In this document: piece after piece, positions 37,610-49,400 of the stretch | How positions within the stretch are numbered: position 1 is the first letter of the stretch | Layout: the number at the start of each line of letters is the position of its first letter | NCBI RefSeq assembly: GCF_905475395.1 | Contig: NC_058337.1 | Location: 65,864,368-65,928,367 of the forward strand | From: Chrysoperla carnea | Lineage: Eukaryota; Arthropoda; Insecta; Neuroptera; Chrysopidae | DNA length: 64,000 nt | Direction: 5' to 3' | Translations under genes and position numbers: made by a program | Notes under the pieces: generated by a model | What the model was told of the DNA's origin: nothing | Seen by the model: only the letters and a program-made list of their open reading frames with translations | Database searches by the model: none

Positions 37610-38427
37610 TGTATGTAATTTTTCGAAAATATTGTATTCAATTCGCATTTCGATAGACATAAAGAGCATTACAAATTTATATGGTATGGAGGGTGGTATA
37701 ACCGTATAGCTAGCTATTAATGCACTAGTAAAAATATTATAATGCAAATTGAATACTTACTTACTGTTGGTACTGTAAACTTTAAAAAAAAAAAAAAAAA
37801 AAGTAAGTCAAAATCTATATCACTCTTGGAATGATAAGGCATAGGCGATTATAAGAAATTGTAATGGGGAGATGTTAGAGAAGCTATCAAGCATCGGAAA
37901 ATCTTAAGAAAAACAATTCTTAGAAAATATCCCAACCTCAGAAGTTAGAAGAGGAATTATTATGTAAGTATGAAATTTTTATAAATTTATATTAGATTGA
38001 TTACTTCTGTTTAATTTTTATAAATAAACCCAGTGAAATATTTACGCCTGTGCCTAGGGCGGCATAATATTAGACATAGAGATTGGACATAGTATTTTTC
38101 GACATATACTATGTTTGCCATAAGAACTCGCATGTTAAATTTTGTTTTGCTAGAAAATGTTACAAACAATTTTTGTTGGCTTTTAACTTGGCTGTTTTTA
38201 TAGTTATTCGAAAAATAATTTTACTCTTCTCTTTGTTACATAAATGAGCTTGTAAAAACAAAACAAAAAAATTTTCTTTTATTAAAGAAAGAAATTAGAT
38301 TTTCTTATACAAAAAAAACTTCCCTCATTCAGGAATAGCCTTTTATTGACACTATACACGAATCTTGTAAAGGCCGCTTAAAGAATCGTGTAAATAAAGT
38401 GTAGGTAAATAAAGTTCTTCAAGTAAA

Positions 38428-38602
38428 GGTAAAGCCTAATTCATTAACAAAATGAGATTGAGAATAGTTGAGGTATTGACTTGTGAAAGCTGCATTTCTG
38501 ATATTGCGTACAAGGCAGTACACAAGCGGACGTGCACAACTACATTTTACGACAGTCTCAAATCTAACATTCTACGGTTAATGAATTTTGCTGTACGTAC
38601 CT
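38428..38602. repeat. Short fold-back element
   Basis: AATTCATTAAC near 38438-38448 pairs with GTTAATGAATTTTGC near 38578-38592. Adjoining GAGATTGAGA pairs with TCTCAAATCT in the right arm. The centre is GC-richer than the surroundings. Boundaries are approximate; weaker than the other fold-backs. Confidence 0.4.
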
Positions 38603-38851
38603 AATACTTAAAGCTATTAGTGCATATTAAATTTTGACTTTACTGGCGTATTCAATTAAATATACATTTTCTACGGAGAAAGTTCTTATTCAAACAATTT
38701 TTTGAAATGCACCCCAGCCTATTTTTCCATTAAGATTAAGCATTATAATAAGTAGGCTTTGTTGTTAACAACATTACTAAATTCAAATGTGACAAGTTAG
38801 TATAACACATTTGGTATTATAACTGATAAAAATAATAAATTTTATGTTAAA

Positions 38852-39208
38852 ATGAAAAAGAAAGATATTAAAGATCCAAAAAGAACCATTGCATCACCAT
38901 CAGAATCAAAACCATATCCCACATTTGAAAATCGTTTCGGATATCTAAATAAACCAAGGACAGATGATACGTACAAATCTTTTACATATTTACGAAAACA
39001 TATTTGTCCAGAAAGACAATTATCATCACCGGCAGATTTAGTACACAATCCAATAGTCTTGAAACATAAAGAAATCGAAGCATTTAAACCGAATATACCC
39101 ACACCTGAACCGAATATATATTTACCTTCAATTTTAACTGAATGTGATTTATTAAAACTGATTAATGCAGAAGATGTGCAGAGTGTTAAGAAAATATTTG
39201 GTATTTAA
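38852..39208 (+). CDS. Small single-exon protein of unknown function
   Basis: 118 codons from an ATG with A at -3 to a TAA. The protein is basic and proline-rich: it starts MKKKDIKDPKRTIASPSESK, then has PYPTFENRFGYLNKPRTDD, a HICPERQLSSPADLV segment, and PNIPTPEPNIYLPS before the helical C-terminus LLKLINAEDVQSVKKIFGI. No signal peptide, membrane segment or known catalytic motif is visible. The balanced codon use, strong ATG and absence of repeat similarity argue for a genuine gene rather than a chance frame. The opposite-strand frame at 38842-39102 is its shadow. Compact, proline-punctuated small proteins of this kind include axonemal microtubule inner proteins, but I do not recognise it as one. 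The last codons abut a weak GTATTT donor-like site, so a further exon cannot be excluded. ATTAAA near 39346 is the nearest poly(A)-like hexamer. Confidence 0.6.
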   Translation: MKKKDIKDPKRTIASPSESKPYPTFENRFGYLNKPRTDDTYKSFTYLRKHICPERQLSSPADLVHNPIVLKHKEIEAFKPNIPTPEPNIYLPSILTECDLLKLINAEDVQSVKKIFGI

Positions 39209-39883
39209 AAAATATTTATGCAAATAATTTTATTTTGGAGAATATTACGATTTTCGTTCTGCCAATCCAAATTTTGAGGGACGTTAGGCATTCCACCTCG
39301 AAAATTGTTAAAAAATCGAGATCCCCGGTTTAAAAAATTAAAATTTAGGGCTTTTCATATAACGTAGAATCCTAAAATGCCACAATAATTTATATTTTTT
39401 TATCTTGTAAAATACATCATTCTTAATTAACTAATCCTTGATATTCATTGATGAAGTCATTGTAATAACGAAGAAATTCCCACGAAGCAAAATATGACAA
39501 ATATGTCATCAGCATCACTGAATCACACTGTATGCGAACCAGGTTTTAAAATTAGTTTCTGAATTTGTATTTACTATGAATAACTAAAGCAATGAATCCT
39601 TATACAACGTAACTAATTGCGTATAATACACTTTATACCTGTGAACGCAAATAATACATTTTATGTCTGTGCTTAAACTCATATATTATTAGCGTAAATT
39701 ATTACGTTTTTTACTAAAAGCCTAAAACTATTTTTAACAAAATCTCTGGTATAATTAATTTTTATAAAAAAAAAATGCATTTAAAAATATTTAGTCAAAA
39801 TTATCGTCTTTTTTTCTAAAATATTTTTTTAAACACATTTACCTGACAATGTGTGTGTAAGAAATAAGTCTCTTGTAAACGTT
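39209..39883. other. Gene-free stretch
   Basis: AT-rich; includes the presumed 3' untranslated region of the 118-residue gene. No other feature is seen. Confidence 0.35.
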
Positions 39884-40371
39884 TTAGTCCGCGGGACAAA
39901 ACCCTTTTTATTAAATCATTAATACATACCTGAACTTTGTGAGTGGCTTCCTTTTGGCGAGTCTACCAAACTTTCTCTCTACGACTTTGACTTTAAGCTG
40001 AAAAAATTAGCAGCGAAATTGGCAGTGAATTTTTTGAACATCATGTCCGCTTGATATCACTAATAATTGTTAAACAATAAAATATTTTGTCCGACAAAAA
40101 TACTGCACCGATAAGCTTGCCTACCACCTCAAACATACCGTACCTAAGTATTTTTGTTTTTTAATGCATATATAGTTCACTTTTGCTACATTGTTTAATA
40201 ATTATTAATGTTATCAAGTGGTCCTAGTGTCTGACACAAATTTTCTGCTGCGTTTTTTTCATAGCGATAACTTAAATATGGTGGTTGGTAGACTCGCCAA
40301 AGTGAAGTCAGAAGGAAAGTTTCAAGTATATACTGATCATTCAACATAAAGGGTGCTGTCTCGTGGATTAT
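39884..40371. repeat. Fold-back element
   Basis: GGCGAGTCTACCAA (39957-39970) has an exact inverted partner TTGGTAGACTCGCC (40287-40300). Similarity extends outward through AACCCTTTTTATTAAAT to TAGTCCGCGGGAC near 39885-39897 (partner GTCTCGTGGATTA near 40358-40370). It extends inward through CGCTTGATATCACTAATAATTGTTAAACAAT. The overlapping 111- and 127-codon frames on opposite strands at 40195-40688 run through the right arm and are artefacts of it. Confidence 0.6.
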
Positions 40372-41289
40372 ATTTATATAATATAAATCAATTAAATGAA
40401 TACGTATTCTTTGTAGATAATATTCTAGTAAAAGAATTTTCAAACGAACAACCTCGTCAAGTTCTAACGGATTTATTGTCGAACATTTTTGTATTCTGTA
40501 GGCATGAAAAGTTTTCCAATTTGTGTACTGATACACTAATAAAACTGTTCTACTATACTCATAAATATTTGATATCATCTTTAAGCCGCAATGCTAACGA
40601 AGTGTACTTGTATTTTAAAAAATTAATTATTTTACACTCTGTTCTGGTAAGAATGATTGATTGTATGTATACGTTCATTAACGATTAAAGTATATCTAGC
40701 CTAGTCATAAATACTCTTAAGAAAATTTATAAATAAGATTTAAGAATACATAAATTTACAAATAATAACGTTTTGATATTTTTCGATTTAAAAAAAAATA
40801 TTTTTAAGCTACTCGTTAGGAAGAAACCATGAAAAGCATTTTGCAAAAATTTGCCTTCAGCTCGATCTGAAACCGCATTACAAAATTGACCATGGATGGA
40901 TAAAAGTATATTCAATATTTCGATGTCAAGTAGAACAGGGCTCTGAAGCGAATCATAAATTGTAATTAAACGAATTGAGTTTTGGACTACTAAGTATATA
41001 AGTCCATTTGATAGGTCTTTGGTGTTACTCCTTAAGGTAGTTAAGCAAAAATAAAATAAACTATATCACATTTTCTTGTTCACAATTAATTAATAAACAC
41101 ACACTTATAATGACTACATTGTAGAACTGCAAATACCCAGACTTCTTAGTAATTATATTTGATAATTTCTATGATCAGTGCGCTAAAAATTTGCTCAAAG
41201 ATGAGTATTTTACAATCTCTTGACTTCTTTTTACTGAGCTAAATTATCATTCTCGATTCTCGGAAGAGTGTGGGATTGTAATAAATCGA
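40372..41289. other. Gene-free stretch
   Basis: The open frame continuing to 40688 has no recognisable domain and begins in a repeat. Otherwise AT-rich, with no supported gene. Confidence 0.3.
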
Positions 41290-41827
41290 AGAAAGTGGTT
41301 CCTTACCGAATCAACTCGAGCGCGATTTTCTTATTACAACATGTACATACTTTTATGAAAAAATAGTGGCAGGCACCTCGCAGACTTTGAGTGTGACGGT
41401 AATTTAAAATCAAACGTGGAAGAATTCCCGAGAACTGCTGTAAAAAAAAAGTACATAAGTAAAAACTGGAAATAATTTCTGCCGCTTGCCAAATAACTTC
41501 CGTAACGATCGCACAAACGTTACATAATACTAGCAGACATTTACCCCCTCTCCCCACTAGCAAAAGAACCACTTTTACCCCTTCTGGGGGAGGGGAGAGA
41601 GAAAATGTCTGCCAGTATTGTGTAACGTTTTTATGGTCGTTATGAAAGTTATTTGGCAAGCGACAGAAATTTTTTTCTTTTTTTACTTCGTTTTACAGCA
41701 GTTTTTCGGAATTCTCCCATGCTTGATTTCAAATTATCGTCATAATGCCAGTCTGCGATGTCTGCCACTATTTTTCCATGAAATACAAATCGCACTTGAA
41801 TTCATCCGGTTAGGATCCACTTTTTTC
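41290..41827. repeat. Fold-back element with C-rich loop
   Basis: Arms of about 230 bp: the left contains AAAAAATAGTGGCAGG, GAAGAATTCCCGAGAACTGC, GCTTGCCAAATAACTTCCGT and ACGTTACATAATACTAGCAG. The right arm contains each in reverse complement, for example CTGCCAGTATTGTGTAACGT, GTTATTTGGCAAGCGACAG and CTGCCACTATTTTTCC. The loop (about 41550-41600) is CCCCTCTCCCC on one side and GGGGGAGGGGAGAG on the other. Frames at 41303-41854 on both strands are palindrome artefacts. Confidence 0.7.
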
Positions 41828-43188
41828 CGGTTTACTTCAACCGCACCCTTCTAAAACCGCCATAAATTCTGCCACTATTTTTTCCGGTTTGTAAAAAATG
41901 GATGCTTTGACTTACCGTTGCTTCCAGATGGTTAGGGTCCCCTTTTACCCATATGTCTACACCCTTATCTATCTCGAAAATGACCATAGAACATATAATT
42001 TATTTTATATCATTCACAACGGTCTAGTTTGTTAGTTTGTAAGTCAATTAGTAGAAATATTTACATTAAATCAATATAGGTCAGCTCAGTTTTTTGGAAT
42101 CGCGAATTGTGGTCTATTACGTTTTAAATGTAACTTTAAATAATTACCAAATAAAATATTGGTTATTAAGTTCTGTAGTTACGGTTTTTCATTGCGATTA
42201 TCATATTTATTCAAGGCTGAAGGTTGATGCAATAAGTATACCGGGTTGGCTTGTCCCTCCCTTTTTTTCTGCCTGAAACTCAAAATATACCGTTGAATGT
42301 AAAACTTAAATTCTCTTAGTAGTAAACCGGTCATACAATTGAGTATATTTTCAAGTTCTGATTCCGACCGGAAATGGATTATTCAGGCAGGTTTTCGTAA
42401 CTTATAAGACATATAATAACACTTTAAATTAAAAGTTTCCTTTTAAAATAACTAAAAACTTCCATTGAAAGCATTTGAAGAAAGAATACATTTGGCAAAA
42501 ATCTAACAAAAATTCTATTCAACTGTTTTTATATGCATTTGGATTTCTGTTGAATGCATTCGTTTTTTGAAAAATGTTTTTTAAAAAAAGTTTTCATTTT
42601 AATTATTTTACTTTCACCGGTTATATTTTGGATTGTAGAGTAATACACTAGGTATTCAATTGAATATTTTTCTAATAGCTCATGCACTCTTTTTAGTGTC
42701 CTCCACGATGTGCCCGAATATTTTCACCATATGAAGGACAGAAAAGTTTGTTACTATTTTGTAAACTATATCTACGACATTTACCACTAATTAGAGTACT
42801 TTGTGTACCAATACACAAATTGGAAATGAATCCACAAAACTACCCGAACCATCCATTATTAATCGAAAAATAAATATGTTGTAATTTGAATATATTTTTA
42901 TTTTATAGAAAAATGTATAAAAAAGTCACACAAATAAAAATAAAAAAATTAAGAAAAGTTTATCATGCATTAGGTAAATATTTTCTAAATTTTGAAAGTC
43001 AATATCTTATAATTTGGAAATTTTAGATATATAAAATTGCAAAATGTAAGAATTAAAGAATAAAGTTAGTTTTAAAAAAAAAAACCAAAATCCTAGGTGT
43101 GTTTTCTTGCACCGCGATCAAATGGCGATACGAATATTTTAGTAGTCGAAAATTTTTTTAGACATGGTTTAGTCCATGTATTCATGTT
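41828..43188. other. Intergenic stretch and 3' flank of the coiled-coil gene
   Basis: No other gene is seen. A minus-strand AATAAA (42897-42902 on the plus strand as TTTATT) lies about 290 bases beyond the coiled-coil gene's stop and may be its polyadenylation signal. A second TCTGCCACTATTTTTTCCGG phrase near 41868-41887 repeats the tip of the adjacent fold-back. Confidence 0.35.
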
Positions 43189-43459
43189 TTACATAAATTT
43201 TAAATTTGGATCGTGGCAATGCGGATGTGAATGTGGTGGAATGCAAATAATGCTTTGATTTTCTGATGTTGAAATGCTAGTTGTGTCCAACGATGAAATA
43301 GATGAATTAAACATTTTGCATGGACTCTCATCGAATTCGTGCTGCAATTTTAATGCTGGTGGTGGTCCACATTGACATAGTTTTCGTTTTAGTAAACTAT
43401 TTTCGGATATCAGTTGACGGTTTGTTTGTTTAAGCATATCAATGTCATTCAACAAATTT
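43189..43459 (-). CDS. Coiled-coil gene, last exon with Cys/His-rich tail
   Basis: One base plus 89 codons and a TAA stop, acceptor TTTTCCAG. The coiled coil ends at ENSLLKRKLCQCGPPP. After that the sequence is non-helical: an acidic/Ser-Thr stretch (SSISSLDTTSISTSENQS) and a CIPPHSHPHCHDPN tail. The Ser/Thr-rich stretch could be a phosphorylated region, which is inference only. Confidence 0.85.
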
Positions 43460-46400
43460 CTGGAAAATTAATTTGAAATGAATAATAACGAACAATAAAG
43501 CAAAGCCATTATGAATTCCATAATTGTTACAATTTTTGGTTACGTTTGGAGTCTAGCAGAGATTTGTATAGTCGCTACTATATGTACACCGTATTCCAAT
43601 GTAAATAAATATTTAGTGATAGAATATTTATATAGTGATAAAGTATAATGAAATCTGCATCAGAAATTATTTACGACTCTTTAAGGCTTTAGTTGTTTAC
43701 CTTTAATCAATTTCGAGGAGTTATTGGATTGTAATATATTAGAAAAGTCGAAGGATTTGATGAAATGAAAATTTTTATTTTTTCAAATATCTCAAAAATT
43801 ATTTAGATTTTAATAAAAAAGACATTGAGTCATTGGTTAAGAGAGATATTTTCCTGCTAAAAATTTGATGGTCGTGCCAGTTGGTCTTGACTAGATGTTA
43901 TTGTTTTGAATAACTGTTTAAATATTAGTGTCCGACTAAAATATACTTTCGACCTTCGTTTCTGATTTCGAATGAAACCGAAAATCTATTTAAATATATT
44001 AAAATTTGTTTCATATACTGAAATTTTGTGTTTTTTTCGAGATAAATCATATACAAGACATGATTTTAATCAGTAAAAAATATTTCGAAATTCTAGAATT
44101 ATTCTAGATATTGAACCTAGAATTTAGAATCATGAGATTAACGTTTTCTAGCAATATTTTTTGGATATTAACAAATGCGTGTTTCGAGTTTTGGCTCGGT
44201 CTTTCGGGCATTTATAATGTGTATAATTTAATTAATAAATAGTTGTACGTGCTTTAAATTTGTTAATAGCAAACATAATAGGGTTAAAAAATCCCACGAC
44301 GCAAAAAGGGAGCGGTTATCAGTTTGACTGCCCCATATGTGTGTGTGTGTGCGTCTGTTTGTCTCTCTGTGGCATCGTAGCTTCTAAGCGGACGAACCGA
44401 TTTTATTTTTTTTCTTATTTGAAAGGAAATTCAATAAAATATGTTCTTAGCTATGTTTCAAGAAAATCGGTTCAGTTTGGATAGAGCTTCAAGAAAAAAA
44501 TCGCATTTGTCGGGGATTTTTGAAATTTCACTTGTTGAGATATTTGAAGAAATCTAAATATTACCTCTTTCCAACCTCTCCAATCACCTATTTTAGATAT
44601 ATGCTATAGCAAATTTTCGATTGCCATCCCAAAATCTATTTTATAGTACTATTTTTTTAGCAAATTTTGTTTGTCTGTTGGATTTTAATTTCTTTATATG
44701 CTTCAAATTTCCTGCTAGACTATCCGTAGCCGTAACCAAAATTTAAAGCGCATGAAATTTATAAATGGCTTCACGAATTATAAATTAAATGATTTCTTAC
44801 AATCGTTCTTTTTTAAATCGTTCTAAAGCAGCACATTTTTGACTCATGTTTTCATTTAGAATTGAATTCATTTGTCGTTGCTCTTGAATCCAATTACGTA
44901 CATTCTCCAACACTTGTTTTGATTCAGCACGTAATTCATTACGACTTTTATCAAGTTCAATCATTTCTTTTTCTAAGTTATCGATCTTTTGTTGTTTTGA
45001 TGTATTTTCTTGACAACGTTCGTACAGCTCTGTATTTAATCGTGATATTTCTTCAGTTAATGCTATATTATCAGCTTCGAGTGCTGATTTTTCATTGCGT
45101 AATTCTGATATTATTTTTAAACATACATCTAATTGAGATGCTGATTGCGATTGTTGTAATTGCGTTTCGGATTTTCCATATGTATTGATGAATTTAGTTA
45201 AATGGTTTTTCAATTTTTCATTCTTGTAAAAAGCATAAAAATAACATTACTTATATATTAAAAATATGATGGCAATTTTAAGAGTAATTTCTTGATTTTG
45301 AAAAATCAGCTTCTTTACCGATTTTATTGTTCAAACATTTACCGATTTTATTGTTCAAACTTTTTTTTAACCCTTATTCTTTGTCATAGAAAGTTGGGAT
45401 TTAACTTAGAGAAAGAGAAGCTTAATTACAGATATGGACTTTCTTCTGAATATTAATAAAATCTGGACTATGTGTTTATTAAATGAAAGCCATTAGTTGG
45501 CTAGCCCCGTGGGCAGGGGCTCATTCTTATGTTTATTTATTATTTTACAGTTTAATTATAAATATTATTTTGTCATAAGACATTATTTTGCGTAAAAATA
45601 ATTTTTTACCCAAATTTCAGATCTGTCTCAAAATAACTAAACGTATTAATAATTTAGTTAATGTAGAGAATTTTATGTCCTTTCAAATGAAGTATCACGA
45701 AGTAGGGAGTACCATTTGAAATTTCAAAGTTGGGATGAAATCTAAAATTCTCTAGGTACCAATTTTGAACTTCCTCCTCGATATCTAAATCGGCGTATTC
45801 TCACTCAAAAGAATAATCACATCAGATCAAGGGGGTTAACACTGTATTGTGTTAATTTTAATTTATTATAAATTTTTTGTTTCATTAGTTCTAAAAAACA
45901 ATTAAAAAATGTTTGCTGATTTGAGTAACAAACTACCTTAAATAATTTTTAGTCAAATTATTTGCATGCAAAATTATAAAATTTTGTTAGCCTATCATAT
46001 AAAATTATTAAAATTGGTTATAAAGTCTAGTCTCTAGAAAATTGATAAAATAAAAACTAAACTATGTATTAAAATCTACTTTAATTATTTATAGAAAATG
46101 GTTTTTAAATTTTTAAATACTCATACATGCAAAATATACTTTTAAGTATTGTCTAATAGTTTTTAAATTTTTAAATGCGCATACATGCAAAATATAAGTC
46201 TTGTCTTAGTAGAATAGATAACATCCACGTGTTGGATAATTATTCTGTTCATTTTGTGTATTTATTTTATATGAAGTCTTTTTATGGAACCACCCTGACC
46301 TGTTTAAGATTTATTAATCTTAATTGTATCATTAATTTTTATAAAAAAACATAAGTTTTGTTGCCATTCAAACAACAAAACTAACATCACAAAAATTCAA

Positions 46401-49400
46401 ACAAAATCGTATTAATCCTATAAATATTTAAACCGTCACGTGAGGATTACAACACAATTTATACATTTGTAATTTTGATAATTTAGTAGCAATTTATACA
46501 AAAGTACTTTGGTCGATATTAATGTTCTTTCATTGTAAATATTATTTTCGAATACATCTACAAGAAAAGTAACCAACAGCGAAGTATTAACTTTTAACAT
46601 GCGTACACAATGAATTATACCCATCAGACTTTTTTAATTAACAATAGTCTAGTTTCAGTTGGGCAAAAATCATTTTGTTTGAACTCATTGGCTGCTTGTT
46701 TTTTTATAATAATAAGAAATCTTCACATTCCATTCTGGTAAATGTTTTTCTCTGCGTTTCATATTCATTATCTAACGCTTTATTCATCAATATTCTACAC
46801 TTAAGTATCGATAATCAGCGCCGAAACTTCGGAACCAAACATGTATCTATTTATACCTTTATTTAAACTCAGATATTACCCCTGACTAAGTGCCCCAGTA
46901 AATACCTAAACTCTTTCCAATTTTTGAGCAATACTTTGTAATCGTATGCATGTTTAGTCCACTTCTTTGGTGAATGGATAAATGATCTAATTTTGTCAAA
47001 ATATTTCGATTTATCATTATTTTCTATAAATTTTAAGTAGGAAATGTTTGTTCTACCCCATTTATTACTAAGCCAAAAAGCCATTATTTTAACGACCTAA
47101 AGACATAATCTTTTATAGCATTAAAATATTTGATGAAAGCTAGCGGCCTGAACATACAATTTTGTTTCGAGTGTTGTGGTTGGTTTTGTTATTTCAGTAA
47201 CTAAATCTAAACCCGAAACCAATAAAAATTTATTTGATTGAAGAAAAACCACTTACAACACTTACATCACGGATAACTTTCTCATGTTGAATTCTGTACT
47301 TATTTTCCATATCATTATATTTCTTTTTTAAAACACGATTAGCTGTTTTTAAGGATTCATTTTTTAAATTTAATTCATTAATTTTTGAATGTAAATCGCA
47401 ATTAGAACGTTTCAAATCCATAATATCATTAAAATATTTTGTTTCACATTCTATCCTATGTTGTATATCATGTTCACTTTTATTATTCACATTATTTAAT
47501 TGTGTATGTAAATCTTGTATTACAATTTTTTGCTCTTCAAGAGCATCTTTTAACCGTACAATTTCTTTTAAATTTTCATCATTAATTTTTGTTTGATTAC
47601 AGATATAATCATTTTTAGCTTTAATTTCATTTAAAAGTTGATCAATTTTAGATAATTTCTCACTAAATGTGCATTCGAATTCTTCATTTGTTTTTTGTTT
47701 CTCTTTTTCTATGTTGTTATTCAATACTTCAACAACATTTTCGTGATTCTTTTTTAACATTTCTAAACTTTTATCTTTGTCATATAATTGTTGTCTTAAT
47801 TTTGAATTTTCAATATAATATTGGTTAAATTGAACTTTTGCATCATCGTTAACTTTTTTTAATACTTCAATTTTACTTTCCAATTCATTAATTTTGCGAT
47901 TATAATCTTGTACTAATTTCATATAACGATCAAAGAACGGTTCATCGTATGTATCGATACGGCGTAAATTTTCATTGAAATCATTCATGATTTCTTGATA
48001 CTCATGTTGGAAACGTTTTTTAATTGTTTCAATCACATGTTCTTTTTCTTTAATTTCGTATGACAAACGTCCTAGGTTCCAGGAAGGATATTAAGAAAAT
48101 GTTGGTGCGAATAATTTGTAACAGGTTGAATATTTTTAGACGTTTAAAGCTTTAAATATATAACAGCTAAGTGTGCCAGCTGACTAAAAGGAAAAGCTAA
48201 TGCGGTTATAACGAGAATTTTTTTTTTTATTCCCGGCAAATAATGGTTAATTGATTAAACTGGTGTTACAAAGATAAAATCCAAGAAACTAATTACGCCT
48301 GTAAAGGCTTTCTATAATTATAAACAGTCCCTAGCCTTTATACAATTTCTTTTCCTCCACCCTGATTAAGAGTAAACAATGGAAGTACTGCTAATAAAAG
48401 TTTTCTAATAACGACGTGGGAAGCTTCTGTTTGAGATCGATGTGTATAATAATTCCGAGCTGTATGAGCGTTGTAGATTTTTAAAAAGGTTATAAATCAT
48501 AACGTATTTAAAATTTAGAAAATTCAACTAACGCAAATTTTTCGTAAGTTCCGTTTTTTATAGAAATTCAAACAACCTTTTTTCCTATCTCTTACGATTT
48601 GAAAGACGAAATTTCTTATAAGAGAATTAAAATAGAGAAAACAAATTGTAGAGCAGTCTATATTCTAAGAAACGGAGTGTATTACAATTATCCCAATCCG
48701 ATTTTATTGTATTGTCTGAAAAAATTCAACCTATTACAAAACCTAGTTTTACCTAATTCTGCGGTTAATTTATTTATTTTTGGCTCAGTTTCTAATTTAA
48801 ATTGTTCACAACATTTAATTATATTATTCTTTTTGTTTAATTCTTTAGTTAAATTTCTTAATTTTATTTCATTTTGTTCATTTTGATGTAACTCTTTCTC
48901 ATACGCCATTTTTAATTTATTTTCATTAGCTAATGATTTATTTAATTCTTGTATTAATGTAAAATTTTCTTTATTTGACTCAATTAATTTGCATCGACAT
49001 TCTTTTAATTTGCATTGTAATTCTATTAGTTGTTGCGCACAACCATTCGTTTGTGTACACGGATTATTTCGTATTTGCAATTCATCCTCTAGTTCTTTGA
49101 TTATACGATCTTTTTCGAGCAATTCATTTTGTAAGTAATTTACATCTAACGATATATTTTTATAATTCGATATAGTCTGTGATAATTCTTTAATCCTTTC
49201 ATCGCGTTCAATTACTTGGTGCCGGTAATGTTGTATTTCATTATCATTTTGATTAGTTAAATCCTTGATGGATTTCATATCTAATTCGTAAGATTTTAGC
49301 AAATGTTCTCTTTCTTTTATCTGATTCGTAAGTGTGACATTTTGATCCTGAATTTTATTCATTTTACATTGTTGACATTTTAGTGTTTCTTGAAAATCTT

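Larger units (their letters stand above)
37578..38851. other. Intergenic stretch between MALSU1 and the 118-residue gene
   Basis: Contains an A-tract at 37783-37801 and a short palindrome listed separately (38428-38602). A 50-codon plus-strand frame beginning at 38452 lies within that palindrome and is not supported as a gene. Confidence 0.35.

Noticed and set aside
38452..38604. A 50-codon ATG frame between MALSU1 and the 118-residue gene
   Set aside because: It lies within a short fold-back sequence and lacks any recognisable domain or downstream support.
40195..40688. Overlapping 127-codon minus-strand and 111-codon plus-strand reading frames
   Set aside because: They lie in and beside the right arm of a fold-back element. 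The matching left arm has the same sequence with stops, and neither product has a recognisable domain.
41303..41854. Several frames of 60-118 codons on both strands
   Set aside because: All are inside the 41290-41827 palindrome; the similarity between strands explains their mutual presence.
44862..45188. A 108-codon plus-strand frame with many hydrophobic residues
   Set aside because: It is the antisense of a verified coiled-coil exon; antisense of Lys/Glu/Asn-rich coding sequence naturally reads as Phe/Leu/Ile-rich.
46869..47084. A 71-codon minus-strand frame (starting MAFWLSNKWGRTNISYLKF) in an intron of the coiled-coil gene
   Set aside because: Composition is protein-like, but there are no good flanking splice sites in phase, no coiled-coil character and no recognisable family; at best a transposon remnant.
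48599..48886. A 95-codon plus-strand frame
   Set aside because: It is mostly antisense to the exon at 48753-49722 and has no independent support.
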